In this document: positions 19,701 through 24,293 of the stretch, one piece after another
Layout of the letters: each line of letters opens with the position of its first letter
How positions within the stretch are numbered: position 1 is the stretch's first letter
DNA from: a virus
Virus record (IMG/VR): IMGVR_UViG_3300013010_000036
Coordinates: 1-35,909 of that record
Length of the DNA stretch: 35,909 bases
Direction: 5' to 3' (one strand)
Program-made: the position numbers and the translations under genes
The notes under the pieces: model-generated
Database searches by the model: none
The model's input: only the letters and a program-made list of their open reading frames with translations
What the model was told of the DNA's origin: nothing

Positions 19701-20295
19701 ATAATTTTAAGTTAGGATTGCGTGTTAGACCATCATTAAAAACATAGGCAATATTGTCACCTTGATCTTCTGTAGTAACAGTATATGTACTAACAATATC
19801 TCTGCTTTGTCCTCTTACAGGAATACTAATAGGGCCATTAGGCATCCAGTAGTATTCGCGGAAGTTTACAAACTTATCCCAATCAATATTTGGGTTCCAA
19901 GCATATGTTTCCTGGCTGTTTAACCGACTGTGATTAGCTGTGTTTGCGCCGAATACGCCGAGTTGGCCCATATAGTCGTTGTAGTCTTTGTAGAAAGTTA
20001 CGTTGTCATAGTTGTCTTTGATAACTGTTGCAGGTTCTAACTGATAGTTAGTTCTATCAGATGTTACATCGTCAACATAGTTGTCTGTAGTTTTGTATGC
20101 TTTAGCAGTTGTTCTACCATAATAACCATTAATCTTTTCAGCAACGCCAGGCTGTATAAGTTGATCAAGTGTACCTTGCAAAAACTTCTTATTAGCTTGT
20201 GTTCTAAAGAACTTAGGTAAAAAATCACTCGAAGTAATTTTGTTGTTCTGTCCCGGAACAGGTAGTGCGCTTTCGGTTTGATCATTCTTAGCCAT
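4705..20295 (-). CDS. Giant multi-domain virion structural protein, probable baseplate wedge or fibre component
   Basis: An uninterrupted frame of 5196 residues, about 570 kDa at 110 Da per residue. Order of visible parts: a helical N-terminus (SDFLPKFFRTQANKKFLQGT, ~20-45); a cupredoxin-like beta region (LKLFRGQTYRFEIDTPGHPI, ~190-285); strand repeats of the V-x-V-N-G type (~750, ~980); a Trp/Pro-rich block (HSHPWEMLGLTTKPSWWNTV, ~1250-1290); at least six short GDIV-x-Y...YY...W modules resembling chitin-binding (CBM5/12) folds (~1565, 1822, 2290, 2395, 3030, 3080); FG-GAP-like repeats (~2235-3385); I-T-N-A-G-x-G-Y repeats (~3780-3845, 4145-4210); and a C-terminal run of V-x-V-x-G fibre repeats (~4275-5110). 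Its ATG overlaps the gp6 stop (TAATG), with GGAGG upstream, suggesting translational coupling. Position matches T4 gp7-gp11, so a wedge or host-contact role is inferred. No T4 homologue is recognised. Confidence 0.85.
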   Translation of the reverse strand: MAKNDQTESALPVPGQNNKITSSDFLPKFFRTQANKKFLQGTLDQLIQPGVAEKINGYYGRTTAKAYKTTDNYVDDVTSDRTNYQLEPATVIKDNYDNVTFYKDYNDYMGQLGVFGANTANHSRLNSQETYAWNPNIDWDKFVNFREYYWMPNGPISIPVRGQSRDIVSTYTVTTEDQGDNIAYVFNDGLTRNPNLKLFRGQTYRFEIDTPGHPIAIAISRTFTPGTAILTAGSEGLRAEGLFDATLYGNEYDQGEYIILPSGGSVTFAADDNVSTLYPDGIRKLGEEGEQVAIAYIEKGTIEFTIPLNAPDRLYYISKNAVDTSGLFRIYDIEENAFLNVQEEILGKKTYLSANGVELSNGMKIRFQGDVLPIEYDTNDWYVEGVGDKIKLIKDQDLIIPAAYSDNVQIAFDSDNFDTLPFSDASAYAADKDYIVVNRASPDRNAWSRYNRWHHKDVILKSFKYNNLPRDVDESSRANRPIIEFEAGLKLDNFGAYAKQDVDLIDTYTTDVFSTIEGQSGYNIDGINLADNMRILFTEDTDVLVSGKIYQVKFIKIGNNRQISLIETTDTTPIDLETVLVTQGVKNAGKSYHYHGEKWTAAQEKTIRNQPPRFAVCDINGNSYSDETYYGSTTFNGTKLFSYAVGEGVVDNELGFALDYKSINNSGDIVFDFNLLNDTFTYQTDTELFTQGISGGYLKKYSSLSKFIYVNGFSSTPTISKQYVIQEYAATDIQLNNFEINVYNNSSSISDLKVVVFVNNKLKLINTDYTIDKTNTNAVITFTKDLIANDVIKIKTDSKTIKNSNGYYEFPYNLERNPLNDDVNQFTLGEVIDHVDSMLEDIPGYAGNYLGSSNLRDLGDLDKFGKRFVKHSGPINLPLYHVTNKDYNIVKALKYSKKEYSRFKKTFLDTANTMGYDGPVKTHVDLILREINADKIKSQPFYFSDMLATGASNKIEYKVLDSRVTDYPITDNFNLTTLSTKSVMVYLNGQQLTNIKDYNFNLTGYISISAGQVENDVIEIHEYETTDGSFVAPTPTKLGLYPKYYPELTIDDAVLAAEPETTGPFKVYGEDSATGTRGWFYPVYTTKSAAGLGALSKSYTFTGMNKLFYIPVADEILAGIDNIEIDEYPIGVAFIRGHDGSYIKAYKDFRDELLLELEKRIFNNIKAEYSTDRLDINAFVGGEFRTNEFTKTEIDNTLLGDFQQWLQQNLNNASYTENAFYNRNNNWTFNYSNTTSPDGNTNPGFWRGLYVTAFDTDRPHSHPWEMLGLTTKPSWWNTVYGPAPYTGDNLVLWRDLEAGRIADPKNTRINLKYARPGLTNYIPVDSTGKLLSPLDSKYAKDFQIQSATQNFKFGDQAPIENAWRKSSEYPFAVLTAMLLNKPAKTMGLGFDISRISKNLANQWTNVDTNSPIVIKDLKLPNTFQSAIRTNTSGLVNYIYNLVASDILTVYDGYVNDLASITNQIGIKIAGFTSKEKFNLILDSRSPVQSTTQGGIFVPQENYQVFLNTSSPAELVVYSGIIIEKTELGYIVRGYNLEKPYFEYYEPFNGSSASTVTVGGISEKAILWDNNKSYISGEVLLHNNAYYRVITSFTSSRAFDTDNIVKLPALPLTGGRIAQFKKNFVTTETKTLQYGSRLDTAQDVVDFILGYSVRQQEIGFSFENVIEGSNEVENWNQAAKQFLFWTTQGWANSSLIAISPGANLLEFKKDYYIVDNIKDDFYGYNIFKADGLFLDSEFNSLLRDQNNFGIETVGTEEGLYHIALPLVQKEHVVLIDNTTDFNDAIYNPSTGYRQERIKVNGYRSDNWNGGLNIPGFVYDDASFTDWSQWKDYSIGDIVKYKQYYYVATINVTGSQNFNSNNWYQLNEKPVSQLMTNFDYRVTQFTDFYDLDSDSFDTEQQKMAQHLIGYQKRQYLANIINDDVSQFKFYRGAIADKGTMNVFTKLFDALGNTADNLEFYEEWAIQVGRYGAVDDVEQVEYNLKQDKMQESPQAVELVSTLPATNFDKIYRILPNEVYDRPANYAHAPLPTKSLTNEYIRTSGYANEDDVDFIVNSFLDLSAIDSNQISLGATIWVTDTDNKSWTIQQLVHANINAISADTLITEVSNNNLRLVEITLDKWANGILDVGDYIGIRNAQAYSANGLYEIDSINLNTVRIRVPLDNEIADFEEEQFAVSILRTVRVDDVVGINNATAQDIYSKQKLWIDTYNSEWAVLENNPVYLNSQEIINPSEYDSTDQGFSNSVAVTKNNTNLFVSSANDLNGKISVYRRTREQSNLVLDQEITLDDADRWKENTNYTVGIKIVYTINSIPRYYTSAVQHISSESFEADLASSKWTLTNSPAELFDITNADFGRSIAVSPDGEYLIAGIPQASNVKTRLAYKTDASTGLSTFDFQPDATYIKNDIVRYRESLWKANREILPQITNQPFSTFDTYVNIASTADADSTTLNLLVAGDSGLNNSNITHLLVRAPKDMYIGTSAGDTANLFWNRRSYAYPTLDAYLPFDGLIPQITPEWISQDHIIQEKIDHVFYIDTFVSLPVVGSIVTSDTGSAKVAYVGTRRDSAVVYLKETNGVFAITGELFINELDFVGFYTEESTYATSDAIGGYWMIAAPTYSNNGTYYDAGRGLVYADVLSNTDTDLVTPGIQLRSLNNYYNIQDTVGAIGVFVTEKNRASYIEQLSYRGDPSSADAQDGAEVDLLSNKWIARVGKTFSDTLTIGQTQDFRLYNLDNRVIDVASAGFTYDILNKQQTIVDLWDGYIDFTLTEFDFQGFAFQPQVGDIIEDIQFPNNGQGGLALTSITTSSAEVVFIKRNFNDVRVYLKVLTGDWLEQSNIGRFQIRRKANVSLRGATDADRTIGTVTDINNSIVLGTSLIGKLVVFEHTSNFNIVETPKIVDEEYWFFAETTEAGIQRLPNPPFSLNKDYTQIYNIPAEKTGTSSGLSNEGAVAIYRRLNDGTYRLQHTFASEYRAANRYFGSNVAIVQTGNYYTLLVGSDSVVLPGDDSTETRTHPGAIEIFRHGTKATDSFQGEYQLTAYAIGDIVIYKDDYYLCRKATTTEQNVIVDPIYWTKISWSHGKDSNYRGVFDNTYSYKKDNIVAQDNALWKAATNVSTNAVIPSTSNNSWTEITTDVDYLGYLPNLTANAFYDEDVFDPIENILEFSKSFDISDDAQVLVVTSKQHEAELDSTTNTKLVIYRAVGDQYQVDQIITAPDNVTAWADKVVLNPLGTQIAISSMLVDTNKINQGVVYVYTQTDGTFVLTQTLTPPQNEESEGFGFGLDFGTDNLVVSSLNGDQTIPTTFDVSVYSDIEVTATTFDREFTNFANVKLDRGVVYVYETVNNSLIYSEQFVYPLTQTTFGENIYANGNHVYIGMPDQFNDSTKGQILDFRKNKNTFAWNVVSEGITPVDVDNIRGAFLYNKRENSIVSYIDYIDPVQGKIAGPADQEITFKTPFDPAVYNTGNTSDSSVDPNRAWTNKHVGQVWWNISSAKFTHAYQGSTTFQKNNWNKLTPGARIDVFEWVESNFIPSIWDSVADTPDGLAATISGISLFGDARYSTKIIYDEVSKTFSNKYYFWVVNKVTVPVMENRKLSIRDITALIENPRTQGYPFLSLLSSNKFVLNNFDTFVDNDDLVLNIKYSTGPKKVQNLHSQYKLISDGLKTSKPDPDIERKWFDSLIGFDDNNRTVPDPTITVKNRYGVQNRPRQSMFANRFEALKQTIERINLQLSSTLIVDEYDISKLTQKDNAPTLISQEYDVVIDTLAELTFVSTNKITQAILTPVITNGRISRVNITDAGRGYKVAPSFKINGQGTGAEFDVIINNLGQITSVNITNAGSGYDNATTISVRPLTVLVNADNTIQDKWALYSWNSVDSVWYRRKLQSYNVDAYWNYVDWYASGFNQFTNINDTIKGSYLLPSLDNNIGNVVKIENVGSGGWLLLQKIDAQDSEDYTVNYATIGRQNGTIQFKDTLYDYSKNTVGFDNRSFDSNFYDNNPSVELRIILETIRDNIFVGDLEVEYNQLFMAALRYVMSEQQAVDWMFKTSFVKAKHNKETLNQQDITFNNDNLENYQDFVQEFKPYSTKIREFVSEYTATDPTNTSISDFDLSPVYNSVTNTIDASRAIIVDNEIQQENLDTTAYPRKNWKDNHGYQVTEIQLGDSGSGFTFEPIVTLVGGGGSGATAQAYLGYGKITSIKVTNAGTGYTSAPTVVISGSQLESGTPAKATAVLGNGVVRSSTVKIKFDRTSGTFTFSTLAKTETFTGTGFENRFFLEWPMDLNTKKVSVYVDNILQLRSKYTYENIKNNDKLYTREKGKIIFTTPPKLDAVIRVEYNLPLSMLSAEDRIKFAYAPTAGMYGSELTQLMTGIDYGGVEVSSFNFDGPAGFDTAPWYTDNWDEFDSTFEDEIFIADGSTVAVQLSAPLESGVVYNLYKQLASDIVPNPNPFVRLDDPNFIAGTPTNVNAITNSITGDGVTDIVYVQDLEIALLDGDVFVVRKTTSDGATTPDATSYDTALSGGDLAYTSARGIAAEEIIVDGDGFVTPTTSSGPEEIVPGQVLDTLDIKVFTRDSAGQGIINSQSYIMDSTLVYDLGVTPNSSDAVIVKVANVILPQTDYTINWAANTVTLDTAIVGAELSIVTVAQGTQNILDFGKLIGDGSTTEFETIVDWETSATVYVSIDGVQQTVVAFKSETTPKTVIRFDEVVASGAIINYTVFSADEQVNYSQITKDTFAGNGADTVFVLANSPLYAIPTEHNILVKVNNKILNAGYNIQYTIPANSQREFPLEIFQMPAGSLDVADIKIFLNGVEITTPLQWRFEIANSSITLTDEVGAPGDLLEMYVITDGDYRLNGTTITLDTAPADSAVIEVIQFTNHDLLDIERINYDVVERTTLIPEDIDYVTYRRTTVGEIALRKPAVDAQYVWVSVNGELLTPSVDYSVTDDRMKVQLVRQPAADDVIDIIHFTAPISKPKFAYRQFKDMLNRTHFKRLETPASTLAQTLNYYDLRIELVDGSSLSEPNKGQNLPGVIFIDGERIEYFVKEENTLRQLRRGTLGTGVKDTYAISTKVFDQNISKTVPYKDRTLAHNTTADGATATFEIGYPVASINEIEVFVGGVRMRKTAIDVFNPLTALDSPEGDTTVVADFTFDAETNAITLLATPAKDIRVTVVKKVGQSWTTFGESLGDTENSIARFLRAATSELPE

Positions 20296-23200
20296 TAGTA
20301 ACTGTAGCCTCCGCCTGTTGTATTTGTATTAGTTGTTGGTGTTGATACACTGCTCGATATTCCTGATGTTATGCCAGTCGATACACTGTTAATTACTGCA
20401 CCGCTAGCTTGTAGATTAGTTGCTGTTAGTTGATCAATTGTTTCGATGTCACTCACCTTAGCTGCACTTGCAAATATTTCATCTGGCTCACTCTTTATTT
20501 CAAATAGGCTACCAAACGATTGTGTAGTTTGGCGCGGTACTATTAGTATACTTACCAGTTTTGGAGACAGCTGGTTTATAATATAGGCACTAAGTTCTTG
20601 GAAGTAAAACGTTTCACCAAAGTCCCAATTTTCAATATCAAAGAACTTATTAATAGCTTCGATTATGTTTGATTTAAGTTCGTTGTCATTAATAACTATG
20701 CTAGCATTTTTAACAATCTTAAATTTAACTTGTAGATCAGGAGCTGCTTTATCGCCAAATAGTATTTTATATTTTGCAGGATGATAAATTACTTCATCGC
20801 TAATACTTTTTATTTTGTTTATTTCGCCGCCATAACTTCTAAACAATTCGTCATTGCTAGGCGGCATTGGTCTAACTCCTCGAGAGCCTGTAATAAATTG
20901 TTTTACTTGTGTATCGTATGTTTTTGATAATATGTAAGTGTCAATAATATTACTTGCACTTGGATCAATTCTATATCCACTGTCTGCAACATGGATGTAA
21001 TGGAACTTTAAGTCTGCACGGCCAAAATATGATTTATAGTCTGTATTAATTGTAGTATTGTTTAATGATTTATTAAGCTTTCTAAATATACCTTCATCGA
21101 TTAGATAAAAAATTTGTCCTTCTAATCGTGTACTATACGGCGCAATTACTGTTTCATTTTGTACTACAATAATTTCAGCATTTGTGTTTGCAAAATACTT
21201 AAAGTCTTCTACGCCATCAGTTGTAGTATATTTCTTTTGAAATATAATTTTATCTGCTGTTGCAATTGCAGTATTTTCTTCGCCAACAATTTGTTCAAAG
21301 ATGTCAGGATCGTCTACAACTCCATCGTCGTCTAAGTCAATAAATTGAACTTGGATTTTTCTGCTGTCTAAGTATCCTTCTACGTCTCTGTATGCATCTG
21401 TAATAGTCCAATTAAAATCTCTAGTAAATGGAGTTAGTTCGCCTGGTTGGCGATTAATATTTAAGATGTCAATCTTATCTCTAACAACTTGCCCTGTTGA
21501 AGGGTCATAAATTTTATCAGCAGCATCAAAGAAGAATCTAATTTCATCTGCACTTTCCATTACATAGCGCAAATTGCGGTATGTAATTGTGTACTTTTCG
21601 CCATCTGTTTTAAAGTAAAGCATCCAACTTGCATCTAAATTTTCACCTGTTATGTCTCCTGCTTTACCAGTAGCAAAGTCGCCAAGAGTATTAATGTCTT
21701 CAGCTAGTACAATCTTCCACTGTCTGTTGTATTGGTCATAACGTAAAGCGAAATCTTTGTATTCAAATGCTTGATCAATTAATTGTGTTTTTATATCATT
21801 AATTAATACTTTAGAAAAATTAGGTATAACTTGTTCTAAAATTGCGCCAGTTGGGATAACATCATTTAATTTTATAGGAGCAATACCGTCTTCGTTAATT
21901 ACTGTTCCATTACCTACAACAGACACAACTTTACACCATTTATATGTAGTTTTACCTAGGTGATCAGAATCTCCGTCATCCATTAGTGTTCCGTCGGGCA
22001 TAAAGTGTTTCCCAGACGGTGCTACAAATTTTAATAGTGTGCCTGCTTCTAATAATCTTAAACTATTAGCAGTAAACGTTCCTACTGTATATGAGTTTCC
22101 GTCTACATCATTAAATAATCCTAATGTCTGATTAGTACTTGTACTTGACTGTGTCCACGATGCATTAAGATCACTAACAATGATTTTTGGATATTTTGCA
22201 AGATAAAAGCTTTGGGCGTTGCTACTTCCTAATATGCCTTCAATAGTATTATATATAACGCCTTCGATGTCAGTTTGTGTTGCAAACGTAAATGACTGCT
22301 TTTCTGTAAATTCTTCTTTGTAAATTACACCATCGTCTGAAAAAAGACTTGTGTTTGAATATTTTCCGCTGGCATCCTTCAAGTCAAAGAAACGACTTAT
22401 GCCGCTACTAATCCTGTTTGAACTTTTAGTCTTAATAATATCTTGACTAATTGCAAGAGGCCCAATATTATAATCTTCTCCTGTAATTAATCTATTTTGT
22501 GTATAATATGTTGCTGGAGCATTTTGTTTAATTTCTGTATCGGTTTCTGATTCTGAACTGTTGCTAATTGTATAATTTAATTTAAGTCCAATTGTAAGTA
22601 CCTGGCTAGTTCCGTTTTTTGATTGGTACGGGATTTCTATACTTACTGTGCTTATTGCACTAGGAGTAATTACACTACGTCTATTATTGCTAGTTCTATA
22701 ATATGTCTTGAAGTTTCCAGCAGGTAAGTTACCAAATACACCATCACTAAAGTTTAAATTAATTCTGTCGCCAACTCTAGTAGTTACTGCAAATACATCT
22801 CTAGTTTTATTAAACAAACTATTATAGATAACATTATTGCCTTCTGTTGAGTCAATCTTTTGCCATTCGTTGCTTTCAAAGCCTGCACTGTTTAATGCAA
22901 ATAACCATACATCACTGTCGTTAATATTTTCAGCATCAATTTGTACTGCTTGATTTGGAGTTGGATTACTTACTGCAAAGTTTCCTGTCTCAAGTTTACC
23001 TTGACGGAAGTGCATAAAGAATCCAGTATTATTCGATCCTGCTCCTTGTCCATCATCTCTAAACAAAAATGCAGGACTGTTGCCTGGCAACGGTGCTTCT
23101 TCCAAAATAGTTTGATCTAAAATATCCGAACTTACAATTTCAAATCGTGTACTCACACCTTCAATGCGCTTAGTAAATGGATAAATTGCTTGTCCAGTGT

Positions 23201-23777
23201 TTGTAGCATTTAAGCGATATTTTTGTGTTTGCACGTCTGCAATCAACGAACTCTTTAACGGATTACCGATTGAGTTAGATAATGGCAATGCTGAATTTAA
23301 AATTTTAGTAAACTGTTCAAAGTAATTTGAATTAGTTTGGTCATTCCACTTAACAGTAATGCCTGCCATGTTTAAACCATTTGAATCTAAAAGATTTTCA
23401 GTTGTTTTAATTGTGTCAAATTTAAGCAAGCCGTTAGCTGCTTGATTACGTCTTGGATTATAAGACAGCATACGTGCTAGACGTAATACACTTTCTCTGC
23501 GCTCTGCTGTTTCAAGGAAGTTTTCACGAGCGTTTAAATCAATACGGAATGATAAGTTTTGCCCAAGGAAAGCAATCATATCAATCAGCGCAAGGTATTC
23601 ACTTGATTCAATGTAATCGTTAAAATCTTCTGGATAGTTTTGACGCAAATAGTTAATCATTGTGCGTCTTAGATTATCAAAATCGTAGCTTTGGAAATCT
23701 GCGTTTCTAAAGCTTTGGTAAATTCTTTTCCAGTCCTCAGCTACTAGTAGCCTTGACTGTCTATCATTTGAAGACAT
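20295..23777 (-). CDS. 6: Baseplate wedge protein gp6
   Basis: The gp6 family forms the inner ring of the contractile baseplate, linking wedges around the hub. The N-terminus is diagnostic: a helical region with RNADFQSYDFDNLRRTMINY followed by SEYLALIDMIAFLGQNLSFR and RLARMLSYNPRRNQ, as in gp6/J-type baseplate proteins. At 1160 residues it is much longer than T4 gp6 (about 660), with beta-rich insertions in the middle. The C-terminal part, near the SEYGGE-like turn FRSYGGEINKIKSISD, carries the conserved wedge fold region and ends in a Ser/Thr/Gly-rich tail. I chose the second ATG (23777): AAGGA lies 8 bases before it, but only 2 bases before the first ATG (23783). A GCTAAATA late box lies 24 bases upstream. 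The downstream giant gene overlaps the stop. Confidence 0.93.
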   Translation of the reverse strand: MSSNDRQSRLLVAEDWKRIYQSFRNADFQSYDFDNLRRTMINYLRQNYPEDFNDYIESSEYLALIDMIAFLGQNLSFRIDLNARENFLETAERRESVLRLARMLSYNPRRNQAANGLLKFDTIKTTENLLDSNGLNMAGITVKWNDQTNSNYFEQFTKILNSALPLSNSIGNPLKSSLIADVQTQKYRLNATNTGQAIYPFTKRIEGVSTRFEIVSSDILDQTILEEAPLPGNSPAFLFRDDGQGAGSNNTGFFMHFRQGKLETGNFAVSNPTPNQAVQIDAENINDSDVWLFALNSAGFESNEWQKIDSTEGNNVIYNSLFNKTRDVFAVTTRVGDRINLNFSDGVFGNLPAGNFKTYYRTSNNRRSVITPSAISTVSIEIPYQSKNGTSQVLTIGLKLNYTISNSSESETDTEIKQNAPATYYTQNRLITGEDYNIGPLAISQDIIKTKSSNRISSGISRFFDLKDASGKYSNTSLFSDDGVIYKEEFTEKQSFTFATQTDIEGVIYNTIEGILGSSNAQSFYLAKYPKIIVSDLNASWTQSSTSTNQTLGLFNDVDGNSYTVGTFTANSLRLLEAGTLLKFVAPSGKHFMPDGTLMDDGDSDHLGKTTYKWCKVVSVVGNGTVINEDGIAPIKLNDVIPTGAILEQVIPNFSKVLINDIKTQLIDQAFEYKDFALRYDQYNRQWKIVLAEDINTLGDFATGKAGDITGENLDASWMLYFKTDGEKYTITYRNLRYVMESADEIRFFFDAADKIYDPSTGQVVRDKIDILNINRQPGELTPFTRDFNWTITDAYRDVEGYLDSRKIQVQFIDLDDDGVVDDPDIFEQIVGEENTAIATADKIIFQKKYTTTDGVEDFKYFANTNAEIIVVQNETVIAPYSTRLEGQIFYLIDEGIFRKLNKSLNNTTINTDYKSYFGRADLKFHYIHVADSGYRIDPSASNIIDTYILSKTYDTQVKQFITGSRGVRPMPPSNDELFRSYGGEINKIKSISDEVIYHPAKYKILFGDKAAPDLQVKFKIVKNASIVINDNELKSNIIEAINKFFDIENWDFGETFYFQELSAYIINQLSPKLVSILIVPRQTTQSFGSLFEIKSEPDEIFASAAKVSDIETIDQLTATNLQASGAVINSVSTGITSGISSSVSTPTTNTNTTGGGYSY

Positions 23778-23800
23778 GTGCATTTCCTTGTTTATTACTA
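23770..23800 (-). promoter_or_regulatory. Ribosome binding site that decides the gp6 start
   Basis: On the minus strand AAGGAA runs directly into the first of two in-frame ATGs, giving a spacing too short for efficient initiation at 23783. The second ATG at 23777 has about 8 bases to AAGGA and opens MSSNDRQSRLLVAEDWKRIY, so I favour it. The alternative adds only Met-His. Confidence 0.6.
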
Positions 23801-23801
23801 A

Positions 23802-23809
23802 TATTTAGC
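23802..23809 (-). promoter_or_regulatory. Late-promoter box GCTAAATA before gp6
   Basis: The minus strand reads GCTAAATA in the 65-base gap between gp6 and gp25, 24 bases before the favoured gp6 ATG. It matches the CTAAATA variant of the late -10 element and shares seven bases with the box at 32353. It would start a unit of gp6 and the giant protein. The rest of this gap shows no hairpin terminator. Confidence 0.6.
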
Positions 23810-23842
23810 TGAAAGGAAAAAGTGCGTATTTAATTTTTAGGG

Positions 23843-24277
23843 TTACAAAAGGCCGTTTTCTTTGTCAAATTTAAAGCGTAATTGATCTGTTACACCAAAA
23901 GGTAATACAGAAATTGTACAATCGATTTGAATACCTTGCTCGTAAGTATCAATAATAACATCTTCAGCTTTTATCCTAGGATCATAGTTAATAATCCTAG
24001 TAACGTCTTCAATTATTGCTTCTTGTACTTCAACTGTAAACGGTTCATAAAGTATATCCCATATAATAGTACCGAACGTAGGATCACTTAGTTTTTCAGT
24101 TTGACGTATATGAAAATGATTAATCAAGTCTTGCTTAATAAGTTCAAAATCGTAAACACTAAAACTTTTTGCATCTGCAACTGTCGAAAACCCTCTATAT
24201 TTTCTTCCAGACGATGCAACTTGTTCGGGCTGGCTTACAGTTACTCTTTTGTACAGATTTTTTTCTAATTGGCTCAT
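23843..24277 (-). CDS. 25: Baseplate wedge protein gp25
   Basis: A 144-residue member of the gp25 / GPW family (T4 gp25 is 132 residues). These proteins sit at the inner baseplate and help nucleate sheath assembly. The conserved core is visible: VYDFELIKQDLINHFHIRQT (41-60), the E-x-LSDPTFGT turn (61-70), and the family hallmark WDILYEPFT with E78-P79, followed by a helix and INYDPRI (96-102). The C-terminal half is a beta hairpin ending in LRFKFDKENGLL. It lies 16 bases after the gp5 stop with AAGGT as ribosome site, and no separate late promoter is evident, so it is probably the last gene of the tube cap to gp25 unit. Identification is firm. Confidence 0.95.
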   Translation of the reverse strand: MSQLEKNLYKRVTVSQPEQVASSGRKYRGFSTVADAKSFSVYDFELIKQDLINHFHIRQTEKLSDPTFGTIIWDILYEPFTVEVQEAIIEDVTRIINYDPRIKAEDVIIDTYEQGIQIDCTISVLPFGVTDQLRFKFDKENGLL

Positions 24278-24293
24278 ACTATATTTACCTTAA

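Noticed and set aside
20064-20285. Minus-strand 73-codon frame inside the start of the giant gene
   Set aside because: Same strand but different frame, fully nested in a coding region with strong protein-level structure; no ribosome site of its own.
23784-23842. Possible terminator between gp25 and gp6
   Set aside because: The region has short A and T runs but no stem-loop that I can pair, so transcription from the upstream unit may simply read through.
24282-24289. GGTAAATA just upstream of gp25, resembling a late box
   Set aside because: It ends only 4 bases before the gp25 ATG and contains the likely ribosome site, so a transcript started there would lack the start region; the third base also departs from the pattern.
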